From positions 248,001 to 312,000 of the forward strand of contig NZ_JAGGQJ010000011.1 in the NCBI RefSeq assembly GCF_018613325.1: DNA of 64,000 nt. Reading direction: 5' to 3'. This document shows, piece by piece, positions 46,942 to 55,526 of this stretch (its first letter is position 1; every line of letters begins with the position of its first letter). The translations under genes were made by a program, and so were the position numbers. Below the pieces are notes generated by a model, which did not search any database, was not told where the DNA came from, and saw only the letters and a list, made by a program, of their open reading frames with translations. This DNA comes from Bacillus sp. ISL-34 (lineage in GTDB: Bacteria; Bacillota; Bacilli; Bacillales; DSM-1321).

Positions 46942-47949
46942 TTAACATGAACTTCGTACAATTAGTTCGGGGGCAAACCGGTAAGTAATGTACGGGGTCT
47001 GGTCCGAATTATTTATCCGGTTCAATAATAACTCTGCTGTTTTAATTCCCATTTGCTGTATGGGTTGTCCAATTGTTGTGATGGATGGTTCATAAAACTC
47101 CGTATAAGCAACATCATCAATGCTGACAATCGCCACTTCCCCAGGAATCGAGATTTTTTGCCTTTTCAAATAGCTAAGGATTTCACGTAACACCAAATCA
47201 TTTCCTGCCACTATGGCTGTTGGAGGTTTTTCTGCATCGAATATTTGGGCCAATTTTTCTTGAATTTGGTTTCTGGGTAAAGAATGAATATCATCTTCCC
47301 TGACTTCCAATTTATGAGTTGCCATCGCTTTTTTAAATCCTTCGATTCTCTCCAACCTTGGTGTGATCGGGATATCAATTGGTAAGGTTAAAAACGCAAT
47401 ATTTTCGTGTCCTTTTTCAGCCAGCATGGAAACAGCTAAAAATATTGCAGCATGATTGTCTAATAGAACGGAATCAGATGTAACCCCATCAACTAATCGA
47501 TCAACGAATACCATTGGAATTGAATGATCGATCAAGTAATTATATACTTTAAAATCATTTCCTACCGGAAAGATGATGATTCCATCCACTTGCGTAGAAA
47601 CCAGCAAATCAAGGTATTCTTTTTCTTTCTCTGGATCATCGGCAGAGTCACATATGAATACCTTCATGCCATGCTGTTGAAGCTGTTCTTCTACGGTACG
47701 AATGATTTCGGTGGATAAAGTATGTAAAATATTAGCTACGAGTATGCCTATCACTTTTGTTTTTTTCACTTTTAAATTCCTGGCATTATCATTTGGTCGA
47801 AAATCAAGTTCTTGGATGACTTGCTCGATTCTGTCTTTTGTTTCAGCACTCATATAACGAAAACGTTGGTTAATATATTGAGAAACCGTACTTTTGGAAA
47901 CACCGGCCTTCTCAGCAACATCTGATATGGTAGTTTTCTTTTTTTTCAT
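46942..47949 (-). CDS. kdgR: LacI-family regulator, probable KdgR of the ketodeoxygluconate genes
   Basis: 335 aa. HTH at residues 5-25 (TISDVAEKAGVSKSTVSQYIN), hinge, then a periplasmic-binding-like sensor (VIGILVANI, FVDRLVDGVTSDSVLLDN). AGGAGAAC precedes the ATG. Third minus-strand gene after kduI and kduD and opposite kdgK-kdgT. Binding to KDG or a related intermediate is inferred from context, hence the gene symbol is tentative. Confidence 0.8.
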   Translation of the reverse strand: MKKKKTTISDVAEKAGVSKSTVSQYINQRFRYMSAETKDRIEQVIQELDFRPNDNARNLKVKKTKVIGILVANILHTLSTEIIRTVEEQLQQHGMKVFICDSADDPEKEKEYLDLLVSTQVDGIIIFPVGNDFKVYNYLIDHSIPMVFVDRLVDGVTSDSVLLDNHAAIFLAVSMLAEKGHENIAFLTLPIDIPITPRLERIEGFKKAMATHKLEVREDDIHSLPRNQIQEKLAQIFDAEKPPTAIVAGNDLVLREILSYLKRQKISIPGEVAIVSIDDVAYTEFYEPSITTIGQPIQQMGIKTAELLLNRINNSDQTPYITYRFAPELIVRSSC

Positions 47950-48073
47950 GATGTTCTCCTAAAGGATATTATTTCTTGAAATAGAATGGGATACCTTCAT
48001 CTTAACAAAGGAGCATCACGATTCCAACGCCAGTTAGCAGATTCTGTTAAACTGTTAAACATTGGATGTAAGA

Positions 48074-48103
48074 AACACCCTAAGCACTTTGGCTAAGGGT
48101 GTT
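48074..48103 (-). terminator. Terminator after kduD
   Basis: AACACCCTAAGC / GCTAAGGGTGTT stem with one A-A mismatch, between kduD and the LacI gene, so the regulator may have its own promoter. Confidence 0.75.
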
Positions 48104-48110
48104 AGGCTGA

Positions 48111-48887
48111 TTAACGGACGAGCCAGCCTCCGTCAACAGCGAGGATATGGCCATTCATATAGTCAGAGGCCTTGCTTGCAAGAAAAACGACGGTTCCCAT
48201 GACATCGAAGGGTGTTCCCCATTTTTCAGCCGGGATCCTTGAGAGAATGTCTTTGTTTCTTGACTCATCTGCACGAAGCGCGGCAGTATTGGCCGTTTCA
48301 ATATATCCTGGGGCAATCGCGTTTATTTGAATGTTTTTAGACGCTAATTCATTAGCAAAGGCTTTAGTAAGCCCGGCAACTCCATGTTTACTCGCTGTAT
48401 ATGCCGGAACGAACTTGCCTCCTTGGAATGTGAGCATCGATGCGATATTTATGATTTTCCCGCTGCCTTGTTCAACCATTTCTTTGGCCACGAGCTGACT
48501 AAGAAAATACAGGGAATTAAGGTTAATGTCCATTACTGCATTCCAATCTTCGTCTTTATATTCCAATAAAGGAGCTCGGCGAATCGTTCCTGCATTATTA
48601 ACAAGGATATCGATTTTCCCGTATGCATCAAGACAGCCTTTAACAACACCTTTAAGGCTTTCTTTATTCGTAAGTTCTGCTTGATAAAAGACTGCTTTTT
48701 GGCCGGTCGTTTCGATTAAATCCTTTGTTTCCTGCCAATTATCACCATGGGCAACGATAAAAACATCTGCACCTGCTTTTGCTAAAGCAACCGCATATCC
48801 TTGACCTAATCCAGTATTTCCTCCTGTTACGATGGCAACTTTCCCTTTTAAACTGAAAAAGTCCATTGAAAAATCCAGTAAACTCAT
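48111..48887 (-). CDS. kduD: 2-deoxy-D-gluconate 3-dehydrogenase / DKI reductase
   Basis: 258 aa classical SDR. Cofactor motif VTGGNTGLGQG near residue 20, NNAG, catalytic YTASKHG. Reduces 2,5-diketo-3-deoxygluconate to KDG with NAD(P)H. GGAGG lies 8 bp before the ATG, and kduI ends 46 bp upstream. Confidence 0.92.
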   Translation of the reverse strand: MSLLDFSMDFFSLKGKVAIVTGGNTGLGQGYAVALAKAGADVFIVAHGDNWQETKDLIETTGQKAVFYQAELTNKESLKGVVKGCLDAYGKIDILVNNAGTIRRAPLLEYKDEDWNAVMDINLNSLYFLSQLVAKEMVEQGSGKIINIASMLTFQGGKFVPAYTASKHGVAGLTKAFANELASKNIQINAIAPGYIETANTAALRADESRNKDILSRIPAEKWGTPFDVMGTVVFLASKASDYMNGHILAVDGGWLVR

Positions 48888-48933
48888 CTTGTTTCCTCCA
48901 TCCCATATGGATTAGTAAACCACTCTTAGCATG

Positions 48934-49770
48934 TTACTTCATTTCTGAAATAGGAAAGGTATCCATATCCTCATATGTATAATTCTCTCCAGCCATTGCC
49001 CAAATAAATGTGTAGTTGCTTGTAGCGGAACCACTATGTATGGACCACGGAGGTGAAATGACAGCTTGTTCATTTTTCATGACAATATGCCGTGTTTCAT
49101 CGGGTTCGCCCATCATGTGGAACAGAATGGCATCTTCTGCTAAGTCAAAATACATATATACTTCCACTCTGCGGTCATGAACGTGAGGAGGCATGGAGTT
49201 CCAGACATTTCCTGGAGCCAATTCAGTCATTCCCATACACAGTTGGCAGCTTTGGATTCCTTTTTCATGAATCATTCTGCGAATCGTCCGCTTATTTGCC
49301 GTTTCCTGTGACCCCATTTCATCACCTTGCACATCCCTGAATGCTACGTGTTGAACGGGGTGATTTTTATGTGCTGGAGCAGAGGCTAAATAAAATTTAG
49401 CGGGCTCGGAGTCTGAATCACTAGTGAAAATCAGCTCTTTACAACCTAATCCTATATACAGACAATCGCGATTTTGAAGGGAAAATACTTCCCCATCAAC
49501 TGAGATTTTCCCTGATCCACCTATATTAAATACACCTAATTCTCTTCGTTGAAGAAAATAATCAGCTTTTATGAAATCATGGCCCTCAAGCTTAACCCCT
49601 TTAGAAACAGGTTTGATTCCCCCTATGATGATCCTGTCATCAAGGGAATAGCATAAAGAAACGTCATCATCGAGAAATAAATTTTCCACTAAAAAGTTTT
49701 TGCGGATTTCACTTGTATCAAAGTGCTTGGCCTGTGACGGATGAATGGAATAACGTTTTTCCATATGCAT
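48934..49770 (-). CDS. kduI: 5-keto-4-deoxyuronate isomerase
   Basis: 278 aa, usual KduI length. Converts 5-keto-4-deoxyuronate to 2,5-diketo-3-deoxygluconate in pectin/alginate-type uronate catabolism. The cupin zinc motif is split in MPPHVHDRRVEVYMYF and SIHSGSATSNYTFIWAM. AGGAGG precedes the ATG by 8 bp. First gene of the minus-strand half of the cluster. Confidence 0.93.
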   Translation of the reverse strand: MHMEKRYSIHPSQAKHFDTSEIRKNFLVENLFLDDDVSLCYSLDDRIIIGGIKPVSKGVKLEGHDFIKADYFLQRRELGVFNIGGSGKISVDGEVFSLQNRDCLYIGLGCKELIFTSDSDSEPAKFYLASAPAHKNHPVQHVAFRDVQGDEMGSQETANKRTIRRMIHEKGIQSCQLCMGMTELAPGNVWNSMPPHVHDRRVEVYMYFDLAEDAILFHMMGEPDETRHIVMKNEQAVISPPWSIHSGSATSNYTFIWAMAGENYTYEDMDTFPISEMK

Positions 49771-49795
49771 ATAAATAACCTCCTAATTTAGTAAA

Positions 49796-49807
49796 ACGGT
49801 TTATCGC
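49796..49807. promoter_or_regulatory. Candidate LacI-type operator, kduI side
   Basis: TAAAACGGTTTA is a near-palindrome centred on CG, immediately upstream of the kduI ribosome site, and shares the GGTTTA half site with the site upstream of kdgK. Confidence 0.45.
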
Positions 49808-49819
49808 AAATTTTTAAAA

Positions 49820-49833
49820 TGTTAGCGCTACCA
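49820..49833. promoter_or_regulatory. Candidate cre site in the kduI-kdgK spacer
   Basis: TGTTAGCGCTACCA fits the cre consensus with two mismatches; 50 bp upstream of kduI. Confidence 0.5.
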
Positions 49834-49986
49834 ATATTAAAAATATATATAATATTTTCCAAATAGTCAATGTTAATAGAAGATTTTAGTAGATAAAGAG
49901 GATAAATACTAAGTTTTTACGAAAAATAAAATATAAAGATTAGTATTGTTAAAAACTGGTTTATATGGTAATCTGATTTCATTCAA

Positions 49987-50002
49987 AAGAAAGCGCTTTC
50001 TT
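49987..50002. promoter_or_regulatory. Perfect palindrome, candidate cre site for kdgK
   Basis: AAGAAAGCGCTTTCTT is an exact 16-bp palindrome containing the cre core GAAAGCGCTTTC. It lies about 50 bp before kdgK. Confidence 0.6.
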
Positions 50003-50010
50003 GCAGATTT

Positions 50011-50023
50011 GGTTTACTAAACC
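50011..50023. promoter_or_regulatory. Candidate KdgR operator upstream of kdgK
   Basis: GGTTTACTAAACC is a perfect inverted repeat with a single central base, 30 bp before the kdgK start and next to the cre-like site. Confidence 0.55.
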
Positions 50024-50053
50024 TTAATACACTTTTTTCAGGAGGAATAAGGA

Positions 50054-51019
50054 ATGAAAGATTTAGATGTGATCACCTTTGGGGAACCGATGACCATGTT
50101 CTACGCAAATGAAGTAGAGCCTTTACATGAGGTTAAATCCTTTTCCCGAGCGATTGCGGGAGCCGAATCAAACGTAGCTTGCGGATTGGCGCGTCTGGAT
50201 TTAGATGTTGCTTATATGACGAAACTTGGCAACGATAGTTTCGGTAAGTTCATCATCGGAGAATTGAATAAAGAAAAAGTCGACACGGCAGGTATCCGTT
50301 TTACAAGTGAACATCCGACTGGAATGCTAATTAAGTCTAAAGTGCTTGACGGAGACCCGGAAGTGGAATATTTCCGAAAAAATTCAGCTGCTTCTACGCT
50401 GAATATTGACGACCTCTCAGAAGAATATTTCCGGCAAGCTAAACATCTGCATACAACAGGTATTCCATCCGCCTTATCTGAAAGCTGCCACGGATTTACA
50501 GTTGCTGCCATGAAATTTATGAAGAGCCAAGGAAAAACGGTTTCATTTGACCCCAATTTACGGCTTAACCTATGGCCGAATAAACAAAAAATGGTGGATT
50601 GCATTAATCAGCTTGCCTACATTTGTGATTTCTTTCTTCCAGGCATGTCGGAAGCGGAAGTTTTAACAGGACTCCAAACACCTGAGGAGGTGGCCGAGTT
50701 TTATTTGAAAAAAGGAGTTAAAATGATCGTCATCAAGCTTGGAGCAGAGGGGGCCTATTATAAAAATGCGAATGAAGAAGGGTATATTAAAGGATTTGTA
50801 CCCGAAAAAGTCGTTGATACAGTTGGTGCCGGCGATGGTTTTGCCGTTGGGGTGATCAGCGGCTTGCTTGAAGGTATATCTACGAAGGAAACCGTTACTC
50901 GGGGGAATGCGATTGGCGCTCTTCAAGTCATGTTTCCTGGTGATATGGATGGTATGCCTAGCCGGAAAAAATTACAGGACTTTATTGAAAGCCAGAACGA
51001 ACTATTAAACGTTGAATGA
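50054..51019 (+). CDS. kdgK: 2-dehydro-3-deoxygluconokinase
   Basis: 321 aa PfkB-family sugar kinase. GEPMTMFYANE at the start, GGAESNVA-like AGAESNVACGLARL, and the catalytic DTVGAGDGFAVGVISG near the C-terminus. Phosphorylates KDG to KDPG. AGGAGG lies 8 bp upstream of the ATG. Divergent from kduI across a 283-bp regulatory spacer. Confidence 0.94.
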   Translation: MKDLDVITFGEPMTMFYANEVEPLHEVKSFSRAIAGAESNVACGLARLDLDVAYMTKLGNDSFGKFIIGELNKEKVDTAGIRFTSEHPTGMLIKSKVLDGDPEVEYFRKNSAASTLNIDDLSEEYFRQAKHLHTTGIPSALSESCHGFTVAAMKFMKSQGKTVSFDPNLRLNLWPNKQKMVDCINQLAYICDFFLPGMSEAEVLTGLQTPEEVAEFYLKKGVKMIVIKLGAEGAYYKNANEEGYIKGFVPEKVVDTVGAGDGFAVGVISGLLEGISTKETVTRGNAIGALQVMFPGDMDGMPSRKKLQDFIESQNELLNVE

Positions 51020-51103
51020 TCGATAACAGCAACCAGTTAACTCCACAACTAGACTTCCAATTACAAATAATCATAAATTTGATAATGAAGTGGAGAGATT
51101 GTG

Positions 51104-52129
51104 ATGAGAATAAAAGCCGCAATAGAAAAAATCCCTGGTGGCATGATGGTTGTCCCTTTGTTCATAGGTGCTTTGATACATACTATTTTTCCTGACACGG
51201 CAACCTTCTTTGGAGGATTTACAGGTGCGATGCTAACAGGTACCGCATCGATATTAGCCGTCTTTTTCTTTTGTGTCGGAGCTACGATAGATGTTAAGCA
51301 ATCCGGTTATATTGCAAGAAAAGGATTTACATTGCTTTTCGGTAAAGTCGTATTTGCGGCATTATTAGGATATGGGGCAGCTTTGCTGCTTCCAGAGAAC
51401 GGGATTCAAACTGGTCTCTTTTCCGGTCTTTCGGTTTTAGTTTTGATAGCAGCTTTTAATGAAACGAATGGCGGTCTTTATACCGCACTCATGACAAAAT
51501 TGGGCAGAACGGAAGATGCTGCCGCATTCCCGTTCATCAGTATAGAAAGCGGACCGTTCTTCACGATGATCATCCTAGGTGTTGGAGGCCTTGCAACGTT
51601 TCCATGGCAAACAATCGTCTCCACATTGATTCCATTTGCAGTCGGTATGATTGTAGGGAATATCGATAAAGAATGCCGGGAATTCTTTGGACAGGCCGTA
51701 CCGGTCCTTATCCCGTTCTTCGCACTAGCACTAGGATTCGGGTTGGATTTTGGCATGATCTTAAAATCTGGATTCATGGGAATATTAATGGGTGTTGCTG
51801 TCGTCTTCCTTTCCGGAGGTGTCTTATATCTACTGGACCGCTACGTTACAGGCTCAGATGGTGTTGCTGGGGTCGCCGCATCTTCAACAGCGGGTGCCGC
51901 AGTTGCTGTACCTTTCATTATTGCCGAGTTAAACCCGCAATTTGCTCCTGTAGCAGAATCGGCAACAGCAATCATCGCGACAAGTGTATTGGTGACAGCA
52001 ATTCTAACACCCATGCTGACGATGTGGGTTGCAAAGAAACAAGAAGAAAGAGGCATTCCGCAGCGAAGAGGCATGAAACCAACTATTTTGAAAGATTCAA
52101 CTGTGACTTCCATCCAAAAAGCGAAGTAA
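51104..52129 (+). CDS. kdgT: 2-keto-3-deoxygluconate permease
   Basis: 341 aa, about 10 hydrophobic helices. IPGGMMVVPLFIGALIHT, FNETNGGLYTALMTKLGR (split here by family position) and SSTAGAAVAVPF are KdgT hallmarks. Proton-coupled KDG uptake. ATG at 51104 follows GTGGAGAG; the adjacent GTG at 51101 is less likely. The KDPG aldolase gene kdgA, expected between kdgK and kdgT in B. subtilis, is absent. Confidence 0.94.
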   Translation: MRIKAAIEKIPGGMMVVPLFIGALIHTIFPDTATFFGGFTGAMLTGTASILAVFFFCVGATIDVKQSGYIARKGFTLLFGKVVFAALLGYGAALLLPENGIQTGLFSGLSVLVLIAAFNETNGGLYTALMTKLGRTEDAAAFPFISIESGPFFTMIILGVGGLATFPWQTIVSTLIPFAVGMIVGNIDKECREFFGQAVPVLIPFFALALGFGLDFGMILKSGFMGILMGVAVVFLSGGVLYLLDRYVTGSDGVAGVAASSTAGAAVAVPFIIAELNPQFAPVAESATAIIATSVLVTAILTPMLTMWVAKKQEERGIPQRRGMKPTILKDSTVTSIQKAK

Positions 52130-52154
52130 AACAAATGAAATGTAAGCGTCATCT

Positions 52155-52192
52155 AAAAAAGCAACTGGGGTTCTTGTCCCAGGTGCTTTTTT
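52155..52192 (+). terminator. Intrinsic terminator of kdgT
   Basis: A6-GCAACTGGG / CCCAGGTGC-T6 imperfect hairpin. Confidence 0.9.
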
Positions 52193-52268
52193 GTGATATA
52201 TACACATTGATGTTAAAATAAGGAAATGAAAAAAGAATGTAAATGCCAATTCTTATCAAGGAGGTTTC

Positions 52269-52808
52269 ATGAGAAAGGTCGAGGTCGTACCATATAAGAA
52301 AGAATGGTCCAAGCTATTTCATGATGAATGCCAAAAATTAGAGGATATTTTCGGGCCTGAAATGATAAAGTTATACCATATTGGCAGTACGTCCATCCCG
52401 TCCATCCATGCCAAGCCAGTAATAGATATTTTGGCAGTGGTTAAAGATGTGGATTGTGTGGCTGATTTTAATAATGAGATGGAAGAGATCGGGTATGAGG
52501 CCAGGGGGGAGAATGGAATCGCTGGACGACGTTTTTTTCGAAAAGGCGGGGATGAGAGGACGCACCATATTCACATGTTCCAAAAAGGACATGAAGAAAT
52601 AGCCAGACACCTCACTTTTCTGGATTATATGCTGGCACATCCTGATGAAGCACAAAAATATAGCAGGCTGAAGCAGCGCTTGGCAGCGGAATTCCCAGAT
52701 GATATCAAAGGATATGTAAACGGGAAGAATGATTTTATCAAGAAGGTTGATGAAAAAGCGAAACATTGGGCGAAGCGTGGTGATCATCATGTTAATGAAG
52801 TGGATTAA
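52269..52808 (+). CDS. GrpB-like (UPF0157) protein 2
   Basis: 179 aa. VPYKKEWSKLFHDE, LYHIGSTSIPSIHAKPVIDILAVV and FFRKGGDERTHHIHMF match the same motifs as GrpB 1 at 46338, though the two differ enough to be older paralogues. AAGGAGG is 8 bp before the ATG. Its 3' end overlaps the next gene's start. Confidence 0.87.
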   Translation: MRKVEVVPYKKEWSKLFHDECQKLEDIFGPEMIKLYHIGSTSIPSIHAKPVIDILAVVKDVDCVADFNNEMEEIGYEARGENGIAGRRFFRKGGDERTHHIHMFQKGHEEIARHLTFLDYMLAHPDEAQKYSRLKQRLAAEFPDDIKGYVNGKNDFIKKVDEKAKHWAKRGDHHVNEVD

Positions 52809-53409
52809 ATGCCAAGTGAATGAGGAAAACAAGCGTTCATTTTCAAGAGCACAAGAGGTCTGGGAGGAATTGCGCCATTGTGCTGGTTTCATGGGTCAAA
52901 TCGGAGGGTGGAATAGAAATGAACCCTTTGAAGCGGGCATTCTCTCGGTTTGGAAAGATCTCCATGCCTATCAAAGTTTCATGCAGAATCAGCATGATGA
53001 AATATTCGGGAAGAGTGACCAAAGAAGTGCATATACAAAAATTTCTGTCGATATATACGAGAAAATATTCAATATAGGAACAACGGACATTATGGATTTT
53101 TTTGGCAAGGGGAAATTACTTCGAGTGGCTGAATGTTCTGTTGAAAATGATAAACAAGCCCATTTTGAGCAGGTGCTAAAAGATTTAGGGAACAAGGGGA
53201 TGACACCGGGCGGCATGCTGTCTGGCGGATTCGGTAAAAGCCAATCCGGGAGATACCTGGTCGCCTCATTATGGGACAGTGAATATTCACATCAAAGGTA
53301 TGCGGATAAGGAATTGCCTGCCCTGATATTCAAATCGGGAGTGAAAGATTCAACCCATCGCATTACAGGAAGTTTAATTGAATTGCATTCAAAGTGGACG
53401 GTCATTTAG
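52795..53409 (+). CDS. DUF4937/YdbC-like protein
   Basis: About 204 aa. MKWIKCQVNEENKRSFSRAQ, FMGQIGGW and the WKDLHAYQSFMQNQHDEI stretch resemble B. subtilis YdbC and its DUF4937 relatives, which have an antibiotic-monooxygenase-like dimeric barrel fold. A second similar half follows (VAECSVENDKQAHFEQVLKD, GRYLVASLWDSEYSHQRY). Function unknown. ATG at 52795 is taken because GTGGTGAT lies 10 bp upstream; it overlaps GrpB 2 by 14 bases. Confidence 0.75.
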   Translation: MKWIKCQVNEENKRSFSRAQEVWEELRHCAGFMGQIGGWNRNEPFEAGILSVWKDLHAYQSFMQNQHDEIFGKSDQRSAYTKISVDIYEKIFNIGTTDIMDFFGKGKLLRVAECSVENDKQAHFEQVLKDLGNKGMTPGGMLSGGFGKSQSGRYLVASLWDSEYSHQRYADKELPALIFKSGVKDSTHRITGSLIELHSKWTVI

Positions 53410-53515
53410 AATCAAACACTACCAATCTATCAAATGTGGCGTCTTGGATTGCAGTCTTAATGGAATGTAAGAAGGACATCTGTGACCTAAATATATTCTC
53501 AGAAGGTGATAACAA

Positions 53516-54271
53516 ATGAAATTGGATTATGATACACAGTACATCAGGGGCATCTACCTGAATAGAGATCGAATATCTTCGTATGACCATTTCCCTCTTG
53601 ATCTGCCGGTTATCAGGCACCTTCAAGAAGTGGCTTTTCATCCCAGTGTTACCTATGTTATCGGTGAAAATGGAATGGGAAAGTCCACTTTGCTTGAAGG
53701 TATTGCGATTGCGTATGGCTTCAATCCAGAAGGCGGAACGTTGAATTTCAATTTTTCCAACTATGATTCACATTCCAATTTGGACGAATATCTCCGTTTG
53801 AAAAAGGGCGTGTACAAACCAAAGGATAATTTTTTCTTTAGGGCCGAAACCTTTTTCAATTTAGCTACGAATATAGAGGAATTGGACAGGGAGGCATCGT
53901 TTGGGTCGAAAATCATCGATTCCTTCGGTGGAAAATCACTTCACCATCAATCTCATGGGGAATCGTTTTTTTCAGCCTTTGTAGAACGATTTCAAGGCAA
54001 TGGATTGTATATCCTCGACGAGCCTGAAGCTGCTTTATCGCCATTGAGACAAATATCGATGCTGGCCAGGATAAATGAGCTAGCCAAACAAGGTTCCCAA
54101 TTCATCATTTCCACCCATTCCCCGATCATCATGGCCTACCCGGACGCTAAAATCTTCCAGATTTCAGATGAGGGAATGAGTGAGGTGACTTTAGAGGAGT
54201 CCAATCACTTTTTGTTAATGAAACAGTTTTTTGAAGATAAAGATCGGCTGCTTCATCATCTATTCGAATGA
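53516..54271 (+). CDS. ABC-type AAA ATPase (single-domain, YbbA/RecF-like)
   Basis: 251 aa, soluble. Walker A GENGMGKST, signature-like SHGES, Walker B GLYILDEPEAALS, switch histidine IISTHSP. No transmembrane partner and no insertion, so it is a cytosolic ABC-like ATPase of the kind often linked to DNA or RNA metabolism. AGAAGGTG precedes the ATG; monocistronic. Confidence 0.85.
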   Translation: MKLDYDTQYIRGIYLNRDRISSYDHFPLDLPVIRHLQEVAFHPSVTYVIGENGMGKSTLLEGIAIAYGFNPEGGTLNFNFSNYDSHSNLDEYLRLKKGVYKPKDNFFFRAETFFNLATNIEELDREASFGSKIIDSFGGKSLHHQSHGESFFSAFVERFQGNGLYILDEPEAALSPLRQISMLARINELAKQGSQFIISTHSPIIMAYPDAKIFQISDEGMSEVTLEESNHFLLMKQFFEDKDRLLHHLFE

Positions 54272-54291
54272 GATTTTAGCATCTCTTTAAA

Positions 54292-54324
54292 AAAAAACCC
54301 GTCTGCACGCACATTCGGGTTTTT
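54292..54324 (+). terminator. Intrinsic terminator of the AAA ATPase gene
   Basis: AAAAACCCG / CGGGTTTTT stem with a 14-base loop. Confidence 0.8.
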
Positions 54325-54344
54325 CATTATGTTGAAATTCATTA

Positions 54345-54374
54345 TTGACAGCTTAAGTGTATTACGGGTATAGT
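54345..54374 (+). promoter_or_regulatory. Sigma-A promoter of the GntR operon
   Basis: TTGACA (54345-54350) and TATAGT (54369-54374) with 18-bp spacing. Confidence 0.6.
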
Positions 54375-54385
54375 ACATCTATAAG

Positions 54386-54411
54386 GTGTATGAACCACTT
54401 AGTACATACAC
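54386..54411. promoter_or_regulatory. Operator of the YtrA-like regulator
   Basis: GTGTATG and CATACAC arms around a 12-base centre, just downstream of the promoter. YtrA-type GntR regulators use GTGTA...TACAC sites. Confidence 0.65.
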
Positions 54412-54462
54412 GCAAGACTCTATGCATATCAGACTTTTTTAAATAAATAGGGGGTGGTTTTA

Positions 54463-54843
54463 ATGAACGTAAATACCCGTGAACCGGTATATCTGCAAGT
54501 CGTTAGGCATTTTAAAGAACAAATAGCCATAGGCAAATTCGTGGCTGGACAGGAGATTCCCTCCCGAAGAGAACTGGCGGCTTCACTGAACATAAATCCT
54601 AATACCGCCCAAAAAGCGTATAAAGAAATGGAGGAACAGGGCTTGATTCATACTGAACGAAATTTCCACAGTCAAATCACGACGAATGAAACGATTTTAC
54701 AGGCTGTGAGGCAGGAATTGATTTTGGCGGCCGTCGATACGTTTGTCGATGCGATTCGTCCGATTAATGTACCAGTCGATGAACTGCTTCGTGTGGTTAA
54801 AGAAAAATACTCGGAAGAAATAAGGGAGGAGGAAGAAAAATGA
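54463..54843 (+). CDS. GntR-family regulator, YtrA type
   Basis: 126 aa. Winged HTH at residues 8-75 (PVYLQVVRHFKEQIAIGKFVAGQEIPS split here; RRELAASLNINPNTAQKAYKEME), then the short YtrA-type C-terminal extension without a ligand domain. Such repressors control ABC operons induced by cell-envelope antibiotics. ATG at 54463 follows GGGGGTGG. Its stop overlaps the ATPase start. Confidence 0.87.
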   Translation: MNVNTREPVYLQVVRHFKEQIAIGKFVAGQEIPSRRELAASLNINPNTAQKAYKEMEEQGLIHTERNFHSQITTNETILQAVRQELILAAVDTFVDAIRPINVPVDELLRVVKEKYSEEIREEEEK

Positions 54844-55526
54844 TAGAAGTGAAAAAGATCTCCAAGAACTATGGCCGGAAAAAGATCTTGGATAGTGTTT
54901 CATTTACAGCCAATAAAGGGGAAGTCACTTGTCTGATCGGGATAAATGGTGTCGGTAAAACGACTACACTCAAAGCGATCATGGGATTGACGCCATATAA
55001 AGGTGAAATCCTGATCGATGATCAAAAGATGACAAAGGACAGTTATGAAAAAATCACCTTCATACCTGACGCACCGACCATGCTTCCGCAAATGACCGTT
55101 AAACAGGCTATGGTTTTCATGTCGGATTTCTATACGTCCTGGAACCCGGAAAGAGCTAACCAACTAATGGGGTTTTTCAAGCTTAAAGAGGAGAGTCGCA
55201 TTTCGGAATTGTCAAAAGGGAATACAGCTAAGCTCAACCTGATGCTTGGTTTGTCCCTTGACGTGGATTATGTACTGATGGACGAACCATTTTCGGGAAT
55301 CGATATTTTTAGCCGCGAGCAAATTGCCGATGTCTTTGCGAGTCACCTTATTGAAGATAGAGGAGTCATCATCACGACCCATGAAATCGGTGATATTGAA
55401 CATTTAATCGATAAGGTCATTTTATTGGATAACGGTACAGTGCTAAGAGAGTTCAATACAGAAGAAATGCGGGAAGAGGAAGGAAAATCGGTAGTCGATG
55501 TAATGAGAGAGGTGTATCAATCATGA
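54840..55526 (+). CDS. ABC transporter ATPase of the YtrA-like operon
   Basis: 228 aa. Walker A GINGVGKTT, signature LSKGNTAKLNLMLGL (SKG in place of SGG, usual for YtrB-like proteins), Walker B YVLMDEPFSGID, switch TTHEIGD. GAGGAGG precedes the ATG. Overlaps its neighbours by four bases on both sides. Confidence 0.9.
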   Translation: MIEVKKISKNYGRKKILDSVSFTANKGEVTCLIGINGVGKTTTLKAIMGLTPYKGEILIDDQKMTKDSYEKITFIPDAPTMLPQMTVKQAMVFMSDFYTSWNPERANQLMGFFKLKEESRISELSKGNTAKLNLMLGLSLDVDYVLMDEPFSGIDIFSREQIADVFASHLIEDRGVIITTHEIGDIEHLIDKVILLDNGTVLREFNTEEMREEEGKSVVDVMREVYQS

